Positions 1-6,057 of a stretch of DNA of 6,057 bases are shown here, piece by piece; the first letter of the stretch is position 1; the number at the start of each line of letters is the position of its first letter. Source of the stretch: Anaerolineae bacterium (GTDB taxonomy: Bacteria; Chloroflexota; Anaerolineae; 4572-78; J111); the NCBI GenBank assembly GCA_020433785.1, contig JAGRCC010000294.1, positions 1-6,057 on the forward strand, in the 5' to 3' direction. The notes under the pieces are model-generated. The model ran no database searches and was not told the DNA's origin. It saw only the letters and a list, made by a program, of their open reading frames with translations. Position numbers and translations under genes: made by a program.

Positions 1-1
1 G

Positions 2-802
2 CGGCAGTACCGGTTCCATCGCGATCTCGGCTTTCCGGTCGAGTGGTTGTCCGGCGATGAAGCGCGGGAACGGGAGCCAAATTTAGGCCCCAACGTTTTA
101 GCCGCCATTTTTACCCCAATGGCCCACCACGTCGACAATCGCAACCTTATCTTCGCCCTGCGTGATGCGTTTCTGGCCGCCGGTGGCCACCTGCGCGAGC
201 AAACCGAAGTGCAAGAACTGCTCATCGAGAATGAGCGGGTTCAGGGCTTGCGTCTTCCCGGCGAGACCTACCCGGCGGAGACGGTCATCATTGCTGCCGG
301 CGCTTGGAGCGGCCAGTTGCCGGGTTTGCCCCAACCGCTGCAAGGCGCTGTTCGGCCGCGTAAAGGTCAGACGCTAATCTTGCAAATGCCGCCGGACGCG
401 CCGCTGATCAAACAACCCATTTTAGGACCGGTCTACCTGGTGCCGCGCCCGGATGGCCGTCTTATTATCGGCACTACCGTCGAACGTGAAGCCGGTTTCG
501 ACGCCCGGCCGACGGCCGGCGGGGTGTTTCATATTCTCCGCAAGGCCCAAGAGATGGTGCCCAAAATTGAAGATTTGCCGATCATCGAGCTGGGGGCCGG
601 GCTACGGCCGACCGGGTCGGATCGACTGCCGGTGGTCGGTCCAACCGGGGTGGAAGGCTTGATTATTGCCAGCGGAGGGCACTCTTACGGAATTTTGCTC
701 AGTCCAGCTGTCGCGCATGCTGTTTGTCAATTAGCGCTAACGGGCCATATATTAGAAATAATTAGACCTTTTACCCCAAAATCGGGCAGCGATAAAATCT
801 GA
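2..802 (+). CDS. thiO: FAD-dependent amine oxidase, glycine oxidase ThiO-like (5' end missing)
   Basis: This is the C-terminal 266 codons of a D-amino-acid oxidase-superfamily flavoenzyme; the stop is TGA at 800-802. The frame is open to the left edge, so the apparent TTG start at 47 is internal and the true start lies outside the window. Family members have roughly 350-380 residues, so about 100 residues, including the N-terminal GxGxxG FAD-binding motif, are missing. Visible hallmarks are the VDNRNLIFALRDAF segment (from 131), the IIAAGAWS strand-turn that contacts the flavin, PRKGQ (355-369), GLRPTGSDRLPVVG (599-640) with the Arg at 605 expected to bind the substrate carboxylate, and SGGHSYGILLSP (671-706), the C-terminal flavin-contacting segment. 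ThiO oxidises glycine to the imine used in thiazole formation for thiamine. One oddity: the usual GHYRNGILL is GHSYGILL here, one residue shorter and without the Arg, so another amine or D-amino acid substrate is possible. No other thiamine gene is visible. The family call is firm; the substrate and gene symbol are tentative. Confidence 0.75.
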   Translation, partial: RQYRFHRDLGFPVEWLSGDEAREREPNLGPNVLAAIFTPMAHHVDNRNLIFALRDAFLAAGGHLREQTEVQELLIENERVQGLRLPGETYPAETVIIAAGAWSGQLPGLPQPLQGAVRPRKGQTLILQMPPDAPLIKQPILGPVYLVPRPDGRLIIGTTVEREAGFDARPTAGGVFHILRKAQEMVPKIEDLPIIELGAGLRPTGSDRLPVVGPTGVEGLIIASGGHSYGILLSPAVAHAVCQLALTGHILEIIRPFTPKSGSDKI

Positions 803-803
803 A

Positions 804-832
804 TTGCTTATTGAGCCATTGTGATATAAAAT
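804..832 (+). promoter_or_regulatory. Weak sigma70-type promoter candidate
   Basis: TTGCTT at 804-809 and TAAAAT at 827-832 are separated by 17 bases. The -10 box matches consensus in 5 of 6 positions, the -35 in only 3 of 6. It sits just after the oxidase stop codon and would give glgP a leader of about 340 nt. AT-rich spacers often produce such matches by chance. Confidence 0.25.
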
Positions 833-956
833 CCGGCAGGTTAAGCCATAGAGATTAAAACACCTATCGTCGCTTTGATTTCTGTCATTTTCCCAATTCC
901 TCTCATCGACTCCTACCACAAAAATGTGAGAACCTTTTTGTATTTCCTTAAACCTA

Positions 957-973
957 TTTTGACTTAGTCAAAA
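957..973. promoter_or_regulatory. Perfect 17-base palindrome, candidate operator
   Basis: TTTTGACT at 957-964 and AGTCAAAA at 966-973 are exact reverse complements around a single central T. Short, odd-length, perfectly symmetric sites of this kind are typical binding sites for dimeric transcription factors. It lies about 205 bases upstream of the glgP start. No regulator gene is in the window, so the binding protein is unknown. The arms are too close to form a full RNA hairpin, which favours a DNA-level site over a terminator. Confidence 0.4.
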
Positions 974-1168
974 GTTACTACTCCGGCCAGGGTTGGCAGG
1001 ATTTGGAAGACGTAATAAACATCGAGTTTATCCGGCTGGAAAGTGTGTTTAATGGAATTCGTATTTGAAACCTTGTCAATTCTTATGTCGCCTAAATTCA
1101 GCGGAGGGGCTATGGCGTCGTAGCCGGCTAAATTCTATCAATCCAAAAACTTAATCAACTTATTCATG

Positions 1169-1176
1169 AGGGAGAG
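1169..1176 (+). promoter_or_regulatory. Ribosome binding site of glgP
   Basis: AGGGAGAG lies immediately upstream of the ATG at 1180, with GGGAG ending five bases before it. This fixes the start: the nearby ATG at 1166 is in another frame, and the N-terminus begun at 1180 has the usual length for the family. Confidence 0.7.
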
Positions 1177-1179
1177 ACT

Positions 1180-3660
1180 ATGCAACGCAAGCAGTTAAAA
1201 CCATTGCAAACCAACGGTGATATCAATGTTTTCAGAGAGCGCTTTGAAAACAATCTTTATTACCATATCGGTCAAGCCGTGCAAACGGCCAGCCTAAACG
1301 ATGGTTATATGGCGCTGGCCTACAGTGTACGCGATTATTTGGTTGATCGCTGGCGCAAGACCGTCAACACTTATTACGAAACAAACCCCAAATTTATTTA
1401 CTACCTCTCCGCCGAATATCTGCTGGGCCGCCAGTTGGCTCAGAATATGCTTTACACCGATACCAAAGAGATGGCGAAAGAAGCCCTTAGCGATTTTAAC
1501 TCCCACTTTGAGCAGGTGATTGATCAGGATATCGAACCGGGCCTGGGTAACGGCGGTTTGGGGCGATTGGCCGCCTGCTTCCTCGACTCGATGGCCACCC
1601 TCGATATCCCCAGCGTCGGCTACGGCATTCGCTATGAGTTTGGCATCTTTCGGCAGTCGTTCAAAAACGGCTGGCAAGTCGAAAGCCCGGACGAATGGCT
1701 CTATCTGGGCTACCCCTGGGAATTTGCCCAGCCGGATGATATGGTCGAGGTTCAATTCAACGGCTATACCGAACATTATCAACGTGAAGACGGAGAATGG
1801 TGCATTCGGTGGGTCGGCGGCCAAAAGGTGATGGGCGAACCGTATCACACCCTGGTGCCCGGCTATAAAACCGGCACGGTCAATATGCTGCGTCTTTGGG
1901 GCGCGCGCGCCACCAACGAGTTCGATTTTCAACTGTTCGACAACGGCGACTACGCCCGCGCCGTGGAACAAAAAACCCACTCTGAAAATATCAGTAAGGT
2001 GTTGTACCCCAACGATAATATGCCGCAGGGTCAGGAACTCCGCCTCAAACAGCAATATTTCTTTGTGGCCTGCTCGCTCAACGATATCATTCGCCGCTTC
2101 CATATTCGCAATGATGATTGGAACGTATTCCCGGATAAGGTCGTCATCCAGCTCAACGATACCCACCCGGTTATCGCCATTCCGGAACTGATGCGCCTGC
2201 TGGTGGATGAGTACCGCTTACCCTGGAACCAAGCCTGGTCGATTACTGAGCGCACGTTTGCCTACACCTGTCACACCCTCATGCCGGAGGCCTTAGAGCG
2301 CTGGCCGGTGAGCCTGGTGGAACGGCTGCTGCCCCGCCACATGGAGATTATTTATGAGATCAACGCTCGTTTCCTGAAAAAAGTTGAGGCCCGCTTCCCT
2401 AATGACCACGCTCGTCTTGAGCGCATGTCGATCATTGAAGAGGGTTACGACCAGCGCGTGCGGATGGCCAACTTGGCCTCTGTCGGCAGTTTCTCGATCA
2501 ACGGCGTGGCCCAACTGCACTCCGATTTGCTGAAAGGGCGGGTGCTGCACGACTTCTATGAGATGTGGCCGGAGAAATTTAACAACAAAACCAACGGCGT
2601 TACCCCTCGTCGCTTTGTCAAGCTGGCCAATCCGGGCCTGTCGGATCTCGTCACCTCCAAAATCGGCGATGATTGGATCAAACATTTAGAGCAGTTGGAA
2701 AAATTGGAAGATTACGTCGATGACGCCGATTTCCGGCAAGCGTGGGACCAGGTCAAGCAGACCAATAAGCAGGTTTTAGCCGATTACATCCTGAAGCACG
2801 AAAAAATTAAGGTTAATCCCAATTCGATGTTCGATATCATGGTTAAGCGGTTGCATGAATACAAACGCCAGCATCTCAAAATGCTGCACATCGTCACCCT
2901 TTACAACCGCCTCAAAGCTAATCCCAACCTCGATGTTGTGCCGCGAACCTTTATTTTTGGGGCTAAAGCCGCGCCGGGATATTTCATGGCCAAACGGATC
3001 ATTAAGGTCATCAATGCTATCGGCAATGTCATCAACAATGACCCCGACATTAAAGACCGGCTTAAAGTCGTGTTTATTAGTAATTTCAATGTGACCGTAG
3101 CCCAAAAAATCTACCCGGCCGCCGAATTATCGGAGCAAATTTCCATGGCCGGTAAAGAGGCCTCCGGCACGGGCAATATGAAGTTTGCCCTCAATGGCGC
3201 GTTGACCATCGGTACGCTGGACGGGGCCAACGTCGAAATTCGGGAGCACGTGGGCGAGGAAAACTTCTTCCTGTTCGGCTTAACCACCGATGAAGTCTTT
3301 GCCACCAAAGAGCGAGGCTACGATCCCATGCATTACTACCACACCAACGCCGAATTGCGCCAGGCCATCGACAAGATTGCTTCCGGCTACTTTACTAACG
3401 GCGATCAGGATGTGGTTAAACCGGTCGTTAATTCCATGCGGTATCACGATGAATTTCTCGCTTTTGCCGATTACCAGGCTTACATCGATACTCAGGACTT
3501 AGTCGATGAGGCCTACCGCGACCGAGAGCGATGGACTCGCATGTCGATCCTGAACGTGGCTCGCTGCGGCTTTTTCTCTTCCGACCGGACGATCAAGGAA
3601 TACTGCGACAACATCTGGAAGATCACGCCGGTACCGGTTCGACCTCGCGGCGAACGTTAG
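1180..3660 (+). CDS. glgP: Glycogen/alpha-glucan phosphorylase (GT35)
   Basis: This 826-residue enzyme, full length for the family, releases glucose-1-phosphate from the non-reducing ends of glycogen or maltodextrin using inorganic phosphate and covalently bound PLP in the cytoplasm. Signature segments occur in the expected order: [11 protein letters not shown] (74-84), [12 protein letters not shown] (122-133), [11 protein letters not shown] (147-157), NDTHP (326-330), His365 in [22 protein letters not shown] (470-479), [10 protein letters not shown] (555-564), FGAKAAPGY (593-601) and EASGTGNMK (660-668). Lys668 is the PLP Schiff-base lysine. From His365 onward these residues keep a constant offset of 12 from rabbit muscle phosphorylase (His377, Lys568, Lys574, Glu672, Lys680), so I see no active-site loss. 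The N-terminus is short, without the phosphorylatable serine segment of the animal enzyme, as is normal in bacteria. The closest paralogue is MalP, which sequence alone cannot fully separate from GlgP. The gene has its own leader and terminator and no visible glycogen gene beside it, so it appears monocistronic. Confidence 0.96.
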   Translation: MQRKQLKPLQTNGDINVFRERFENNLYYHIGQAVQTASLNDGYMALAYSVRDYLVDRWRKTVNTYYETNPKFIYYLSAEYLLGRQLAQNMLYTDTKEMAKEALSDFNSHFEQVIDQDIEPGLGNGGLGRLAACFLDSMATLDIPSVGYGIRYEFGIFRQSFKNGWQVESPDEWLYLGYPWEFAQPDDMVEVQFNGYTEHYQREDGEWCIRWVGGQKVMGEPYHTLVPGYKTGTVNMLRLWGARATNEFDFQLFDNGDYARAVEQKTHSENISKVLYPNDNMPQGQELRLKQQYFFVACSLNDIIRRFHIRNDDWNVFPDKVVIQLNDTHPVIAIPELMRLLVDEYRLPWNQAWSITERTFAYTCHTLMPEALERWPVSLVERLLPRHMEIIYEINARFLKKVEARFPNDHARLERMSIIEEGYDQRVRMANLASVGSFSINGVAQLHSDLLKGRVLHDFYEMWPEKFNNKTNGVTPRRFVKLANPGLSDLVTSKIGDDWIKHLEQLEKLEDYVDDADFRQAWDQVKQTNKQVLADYILKHEKIKVNPNSMFDIMVKRLHEYKRQHLKMLHIVTLYNRLKANPNLDVVPRTFIFGAKAAPGYFMAKRIIKVINAIGNVINNDPDIKDRLKVVFISNFNVTVAQKIYPAAELSEQISMAGKEASGTGNMKFALNGALTIGTLDGANVEIREHVGEENFFLFGLTTDEVFATKERGYDPMHYYHTNAELRQAIDKIASGYFTNGDQDVVKPVVNSMRYHDEFLAFADYQAYIDTQDLVDEAYRDRERWTRMSILNVARCGFFSSDRTIKEYCDNIWKITPVPVRPRGER

Positions 3661-3726
3661 AGCCTTGAGCGCTTAGTTGGATGCGTGGGTAGGTATTACG
3701 CACCCCGCCTGGACAGCCACTAAACC

Positions 3727-3802
3727 ATAGCCCGGATCAGCAGAATGAACGGATTCTCGTACTAAATCCCCACATTCTGCGAATCCGGGCTATCATTTTT
3801 TT
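3727..3802 (+). terminator. Long-stem intrinsic terminator after glgP
   Basis: ATAGCCCGGAT (3727-3737) pairs perfectly with ATCCGGGCTAT (3783-3793), and GCAGAATG (3740-3747) pairs with CATTCTGC (3773-3780). Only a two-by-two internal loop separates these stems. Within the apical loop GGATT (3751-3755) can pair with AATCC (3765-3769). Seven T follow at 3796-3802. The hairpin lies 66 bases after the glgP stop, so it probably ends that transcript. The stem is far longer than a usual terminator (19 pairs plus 5), so it may also be a REP- or MITE-type dispersed palindrome. Confidence 0.8.
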
Positions 3803-3888
3803 AAACATGAAAACGAGTTGGCGTGGTTAAGTTTGGAGGGAATTGGAGCAAATTTGGGCCTTTTATGACGAGAGAAAGTTCAGGATCT

Positions 3889-3916
3889 TTGATACACTGA
3901 TCTTGTATTTTATGCT
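3889..3916 (+). promoter_or_regulatory. Promoter candidate upstream of the kinase-like gene (distal)
   Basis: TTGATA at 3889-3894 (5 of 6 to consensus) and TATGCT at 3911-3916 (4 of 6) are 16 bases apart. The site lies after the glgP terminator and in the right direction for the gene at 4192. It competes with the candidate at 3956-3984. Confidence 0.3.
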
Positions 3917-3955
3917 TGAGACACCTGCAAATATATCTGAAACCCTATCAACCTA

Positions 3956-3984
3956 TTGAGCTTGATCTGATTTTGTGTTAAGAT
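3956..3984 (+). promoter_or_regulatory. Promoter candidate with extended -10 (proximal)
   Basis: TTGAGC at 3956-3961 and TAAGAT at 3979-3984 have a 17-base spacer. A TGT directly before the -10 makes it an extended -10 type. Each hexamer matches only 4 of 6 consensus positions. It would start transcription about 200 bases before the kinase-like gene. Confidence 0.3.
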
Positions 3985-4103
3985 TATATGGAGTTAACCC
4001 CATCAACAACTTCACTGTCACGTCCCATCCAAGACAATCCAACCTTCCGTGGCCGATTTAGACGCAAAATTTTACTGACAAACCGACTGTAACCACCAAC
4101 CAG

Positions 4104-4131
4104 CGATGGCCAATTGAATCGGCGGCCATCG
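4104..4131. repeat. Inverted repeat in the leader of the kinase-like gene
   Basis: CGATGGCC (4104-4111) and GGCCATCG (4124-4131) are perfect reverse complements with a 12-base spacer. No T-run follows, so it is not a standard terminator. It lies 60 bases upstream of the start codon and could be an operator or a leader RNA hairpin. Confidence 0.45.
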
Positions 4132-4180
4132 GTCAAAAATCATTTAGACTAATAATTAAAGAGAGACCGTTCGCTCAACG

Positions 4181-4186
4181 AGGAGG
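4181..4186 (+). promoter_or_regulatory. Ribosome binding site of the kinase-like gene
   Basis: AGGAGG is a full Shine-Dalgarno match, five bases before the ATG at 4192. It decides the start of this gene, which cannot be closed inside the window. The ATG at 4220 belongs to another frame and has no comparable site. Confidence 0.85.
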
Positions 4187-4191
4187 TATCG

Positions 4192-6057
4192 ATGACATCG
4201 AAACCGGTGCAGTCTAACCATGACTTTATTAACCGGCCTCAGCTTGATTATGAAGCCGGTCTGGCCTTACTGCCAACCGAAGCTGAAACCGTCTTGCAGC
4301 AGATCTTTAGCGACTATGAGCGGGTCGTCATCACCCAGGAATTGGGCGGCGGCTTCACCCAGAGCCGGGTCTTGGTCGCCCGGCCCGTTCGCCGCGACGG
4401 CGGCGCCGACTTGCCCTTGGTCCTCAAGATCGGACCGACCTGGCTCATCAAACAGGAGCAAGCCGGATACACGCAGTTCATTCACGATAGGTTGGCCGGC
4501 CGGATTGAACTGGTTACGGTCGAGTTGGGTCAGGACTGGGGCGTACTGGGCTACCGGTTGGCCGGAGATGGTCAATTCAAGCATGAGAGCTTGGCCCGCT
4601 ACTGCCGCCAAACCGATAGCCAGGTTCTGGCCGAGATGCTGACCGGCCGCCTGTTCAAGCGGCTAGGCACATTGTGGCAAAATGCCGATGTCCGGCCCGA
4701 ACCCTATTTGGCAACCAAGTACGAGCTGCTGCTGCCGGTCCACCTGGTCATCGAGCCGCAGCCCTTGCCCCCCGCTGCGTCAGCCTTCGATCTTAGTCCC
4801 GAGCAACTCACTTCCGAACATTTGGTACCGGGTGATACGGTCAGGCTGACCGGCTTTGTCATCACCGAAATCGCTCCCGAGGCCCAAGAGGTCACGCTCG
4901 ATTTGCCGACCGAAATAGGTGGTTCAAGTAGTTCCCATCGTTTACGGTTGCAGTCTATGGACGTGGTAGAGCGCTACCGCGTTGGTGAGCTAATACCCTC
5001 GGTCGAAGGGCGAGTGGTCAAGACCCGGCGCGGGCGGCTGCAGGCGGAGATCGACCGAATTCTGGGTCCAACCACCGAGTTTGAGCTGACTGCCGATCAA
5101 CTCCGGCTGGTGGACGGTCGAGTGCTGCCCAACCCACTGGCGCATCTATCCGCTCTGTTGAGCGACTGGCCGGCGGTCAAGCTGGCCTACCAGCATGGCG
5201 ACCTGAACCTGGAGAACATACTGGTCGATCCGGCCACGCGGGATGTAACCTTGATCGACTTCGCCAATGCCGGGCTGGATCACGTGCTGCACGATTTGCT
5301 CCATCTGGAGATGAGTGTGGTTACCAGTCTTCTATCCGAAGCCCTAGTCGAGGTTGGCGAGACGCCCGAACTAATCGGTCCGGTCTTTTACGACCGGCTG
5401 CATCGAGCCGCCGTCGACGATCCGGCGCTCTATACCGCGCCTCAATTGCTCCAGCCGGCCTTGAAGAAAGTTTACACTATCCTGGCTGCCATCCGGCAGA
5501 CGGCTCGCTCCTACCTGTCAAGTCCCAACGACTGGGACGAATACTACCGGGGCCTAGCGTTGTATCTCGTGGGCGCGTTGAAGTTTAAGGACTTGGACGA
5601 GGTTCCGGCTGCGCCCTATCCCAAGCAACTGGCGCTGATAGGGGCCGCCGTCGCCGTTGGATTATGGCAGCAGCCGGAGGTTCAACCAAGCCCGGTTATC
5701 AACCGGGCCGCCTGCAGTGCCAACCTACATTCTCTCCTGGTCGAGGCCGGCGGGTTCGACCCAAACCGGGAGCGACTGGCTTGGCCGGATGGGAGCAGCT
5801 TGCTCAATCCCCTAGCGGTGCTGTCCGACCTGCTCGAGTCGTGGGTCGGGACGCGTTGGGGCCGGGTTCACGGCCGGCTCGCTCCGGCAACGCCGGTGAG
5901 TGAGTTGGAAAGCGACGTTAACGCGCTTATCGAGACTGAGGTTGGGCCGGATGAACGGCTGCATCACTTGCTGCGGTTAGAGACCGGGGTGGTGGCCAGA
6001 TTGCTGCCCCAGGCGCTGACCAAGGCCGGCCAACCGCCGGAGACGATCCGCTTCCTC
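4192..6057 (+). CDS. Large APH-like kinase protein with OB-like insert and degenerate second C-lobe (3' end missing)
   Basis: The reading frame runs 622 codons from ATG 4192 to the right edge without a stop, so the protein is longer than seen. Kinase features, in order: Gly-rich loop GGGFTQSRV (52-60); VLK with the probable nucleotide-binding Lys79; a Glu at 89 that may pair with it; catalytic loop HGDLNLEN (335-342) with Asp337 and Asn342; and metal-binding Asp356 in LIDF. This is the aminoglycoside-phosphotransferase/choline-kinase pattern. Residues about 205-292 between the lobes alternate hydrophobic and polar residues around GDTVRLTGFVITEI, EVTLDLP, HRLRLQ and VEGRVVKTRRGRLQAEI, resembling a small OB-type barrel. 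A helical region follows (about 410-495). Residues 529-619 then repeat the C-lobe (304-395) with the catalytic residues lost. No signal peptide or membrane segment stands out, so it is probably cytoplasmic. The substrate is unknown; small molecule, protein and nucleotide are all possible. It may belong to the APH-like associated domains of bacterial conflict systems, which I cannot verify. The kinase fold is well supported; the biological role is not. Confidence 0.8.
   Translation, partial: MTSKPVQSNHDFINRPQLDYEAGLALLPTEAETVLQQIFSDYERVVITQELGGGFTQSRVLVARPVRRDGGADLPLVLKIGPTWLIKQEQAGYTQFIHDRLAGRIELVTVELGQDWGVLGYRLAGDGQFKHESLARYCRQTDSQVLAEMLTGRLFKRLGTLWQNADVRPEPYLATKYELLLPVHLVIEPQPLPPAASAFDLSPEQLTSEHLVPGDTVRLTGFVITEIAPEAQEVTLDLPTEIGGSSSSHRLRLQSMDVVERYRVGELIPSVEGRVVKTRRGRLQAEIDRILGPTTEFELTADQLRLVDGRVLPNPLAHLSALLSDWPAVKLAYQHGDLNLENILVDPATRDVTLIDFANAGLDHVLHDLLHLEMSVVTSLLSEALVEVGETPELIGPVFYDRLHRAAVDDPALYTAPQLLQPALKKVYTILAAIRQTARSYLSSPNDWDEYYRGLALYLVGALKFKDLDEVPAAPYPKQLALIGAAVAVGLWQQPEVQPSPVINRAACSANLHSLLVEAGGFDPNRERLAWPDGSSLLNPLAVLSDLLESWVGTRWGRVHGRLAPATPVSELESDVNALIETEVGPDERLHHLLRLETGVVARLLPQALTKAGQPPETIRFL
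5101..6048 (+). repeat. Internal protein duplication: kinase C-lobe and degenerate copy
   Basis: Unit A covers residues 304-395 (bases 5101-5376) and unit B residues 529-619 (bases 5776-6048). Residues 304-339 align with 529-564 without gaps at a constant offset of 225, with 16 of 36 identical, including NPLA, LS, LL, W and HG. Residues 363-395 align with 587-619 at an offset of 224, with 17 of 33 identical (for example LH.LL.LE, VV, LL, AL, G and PE). Only the middle part, which carries the catalytic Asn and IDF in unit A, does not align. Upstream similarity may begin near 284/509. The copies are clearly diverged at DNA level, so the duplication is old. Confidence 0.75.

Larger units (their letters stand above)
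803..1179. other. 377-base spacer between the oxidase and glgP
   Basis: No coding region with a plausible ribosome binding site was found on either strand. The stretch is AT-rich up to about 975. It holds the promoter candidate at 804-832, an A/T-only-rich hairpin (ACAAAAA at 918-924 against TTTTTGT at 935-941, a weak terminator-like element for the oxidase at best), the 17-base palindrome at 957-973, and a six-base-pair hairpin at 1015-1031 (ATAAAC / GTTTAT, loop of five). I recognise no known riboswitch. The length and content suggest that glgP is transcribed on its own with a long leader. Confidence 0.5.
3661..4191. other. 531-base spacer between glgP and the kinase-like gene
   Basis: No convincing gene is seen on either strand. 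The first part holds the long hairpin terminator, and the middle (about 3800-4000) is AT-rich and carries two promoter candidates. The last part holds an inverted repeat at 4104-4131 and the ribosome binding site. Either promoter candidate would give the downstream gene an untranslated leader of about 200-270 nt. That is long enough for leader regulation, but I recognise no known riboswitch. Confidence 0.5.

Noticed and set aside
47..802. TTG at 47 as the real start of the oxidase gene
   Set aside because: The frame stays open upstream to base 2 with sequence that fits the family, and starting at 47 would remove the entire FAD-binding N-terminus.
918..941. ACAAAAA / TTTTTGT hairpin as a terminator of the oxidase gene
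   Set aside because: The stem is purely A/T apart from one pair and has a ten-base loop, so it is too weak to call, and it lies over 110 bases after the stop codon.
1073..1098. TTGTCA with TAAATT as a glgP promoter
   Set aside because: The -35-like box is good, but the spacer is only 14 bases, outside the usual 16-18 range.
1294..2166. A 290-codon open frame on the minus strand inside glgP
   Set aside because: It lies wholly antisense to an intact, motif-verified glycogen phosphorylase, has no recognisable motifs, and is explained by the codon bias of the plus-strand gene.
4220..4642. A 140-codon plus-strand frame near the start of the kinase-like gene
   Set aside because: It is a shifted frame over the N-lobe of the real gene starting at 4192, which has AGGAGG and the kinase motifs. 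The shifted product is Arg/Ser/Pro-rich with no family resemblance.
5664..5903. A 79-codon plus-strand frame inside the kinase-like gene
   Set aside because: It overlaps the longer open frame that carries the C-lobe duplication and has low-complexity GC-driven composition.

Overview
The window carries three genes on the plus strand, all reading left to right: the 3' part of an FAD-dependent amine oxidase gene of the glycine oxidase (ThiO) type, a complete glycogen phosphorylase gene (glgP), and the 5' part of a large, unusual protein built on an aminoglycoside-phosphotransferase-like (APH-like) kinase fold. The base composition is moderately GC-rich, with AT-rich spacers and strong purine-rich ribosome binding sites. 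The protein style and the presence of a big, poorly characterised kinase-like protein suggest an environmental bacterium, possibly Chloroflexota (Anaerolineae-like). That placement is an inference from general protein character; there is no rRNA or marker gene to confirm it.

Layout. Bases 2-802: oxidase C-terminal part, open at the left edge. Bases 803-1179: a 377-base AT-rich spacer with a weak promoter candidate, a perfect 17-base palindrome that looks like an operator, and small hairpins. Bases 1180-3660: glgP, 826 codons, with the glycosyltransferase family 35 (GT35) active-site and PLP-binding motifs I checked intact. Bases 3661-4191: a spacer with a very long hairpin followed by seven T (a terminator, possibly also a dispersed REP/MITE-like element), then two promoter candidates, an inverted repeat, and an AGGAGG ribosome binding site. 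Bases 4192-6057: an open reading frame of 622 codons with no stop before the window ends. The three genes look like separate transcription units rather than one operon.

The most interesting object is the last gene. Its first ~465 residues read as a kinase: a Gly-rich loop, a VLK lysine, an HGDLNLEN catalytic loop and an LIDF metal site. A beta-rich, OB-like segment appears to be inserted between the two lobes. About 225 residues after the catalytic C-lobe, the same C-lobe sequence recurs at 40-50% identity in its best blocks, but the catalytic HGD has become HGR and the Asn and IDF residues are gone. So an apparently active kinase lobe is followed in the same chain by a degenerate pseudokinase copy, and the protein continues beyond the window. 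I know of APH-like proteins in multi-domain bacterial conflict/signalling systems, but I cannot confirm membership from this sequence alone.
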